Source: Tupaia tana (Eukaryota > Chordata > Mammalia > Scandentia > Tupaiidae). From it: a DNA stretch of 64,000 bases. The notes beneath the pieces were generated by a model, which saw only the letters and a list, made by a program, of their open reading frames with translations, had not been told where the DNA came from and made no database searches. Below are positions 63,885 through 64,000 of this stretch, piece by piece (position 1 is the first letter of the stretch; every line of letters begins with the position of its first letter). Location: assembly GCA_026018925.1 (NCBI GenBank), contig JAKSZU010000326.1, forward strand, positions 62,001-126,000, given 5' to 3'. A program made the position numbers and the translations under genes.

Positions 63885-64000
63885 CTTAAAGTTTATTTGT
63901 TTAGTCCATAAGAGTGGGAAAGAGTGAGAGAGAGAAAAACACACAGCACAGATAGGCTCTTCATGCCATGACCTAATCCCATTCTCAGCTGACCTGGATC
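63885..64000 (-). mobile_element. Old tRNA-type SINE, cut by the window end
   Basis: It starts in reverse with TTTATTTGTTTAG and an AGAGAGAGAAAA tract, as in the copies at 59226 and 61560. Confidence 0.55.

Overview
This is nuclear DNA from a placental mammal, built almost entirely of retrotransposons. The signs are young LINE-1 (L1) elements with typical ORF1 and ORF2 proteins, about two dozen copies of a young tRNA-derived SINE, older layers that look like L2, MIR, MER20 and MaLR relics, and one intronless copy of the mammalian gene SUGT1. I see no Alu or B1 (7SL-type) SINE, BovB, carnivore CAN SINE or rabbit C-type SINE. The lineage is therefore one whose active SINE is purely tRNA-derived. 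Colugo is a guess I cannot confirm. No intact host gene, tRNA or rRNA gene, or CRISPR array was found.

Layout. 1-6260: young L1 copy A on the minus strand, cut by the window edge, with a 5'UTR of seven tandem monomers of about 235 bp. 6261-12335: old L1 pieces plus a half-L1 (HAL1-like) element that has ORF1 but no ORF2. 13249-14389: SUGT1 processed pseudogene with a perfect target-site duplication. 14843-20880: young L1 copy B on the plus strand, with both ORFs open, a target-site duplication and about 160 bp of extra 3' DNA (a 3' transduction). It sits inside an older minus-strand L1 (14735-27295) that also holds a second HAL1-like copy. 27546-29635: ancient LTR-type and L1 relics riddled with SINEs. 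29636-38650: the least repetitive part, with possible exon or promoter signals that I cannot confirm, two MER20-like DNA transposon relics and a small array of CTCF-like motifs. 38840-45690: an older, nearly full-length plus-strand L1. 45690-53080: mixed relics, including an old minus-strand L1. 53230-60210: a large imperfect palindrome made by an old inverted duplication, hidden by later SINE and L1 insertions. 60215-64000: further old L1, SINE and LTR relics and a TG/TA microsatellite.

How the parts relate. The L1 lineage represented by copy B is the likely source of the machinery that moved the SINEs, the HAL1-like copies and the SUGT1 mRNA: all carry A-rich tails and target-site duplications starting with A-runs, as expected of L1 endonuclease and target-primed reverse transcription. 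The most notable observations are the palindrome (whose two arms act as mutual controls, including an empty site for one insertion), the coding-intact L1 with its 3' transduction, the shared ORF1-to-3'UTR junction of the HAL1-like family, and the CTCF-like motif array.
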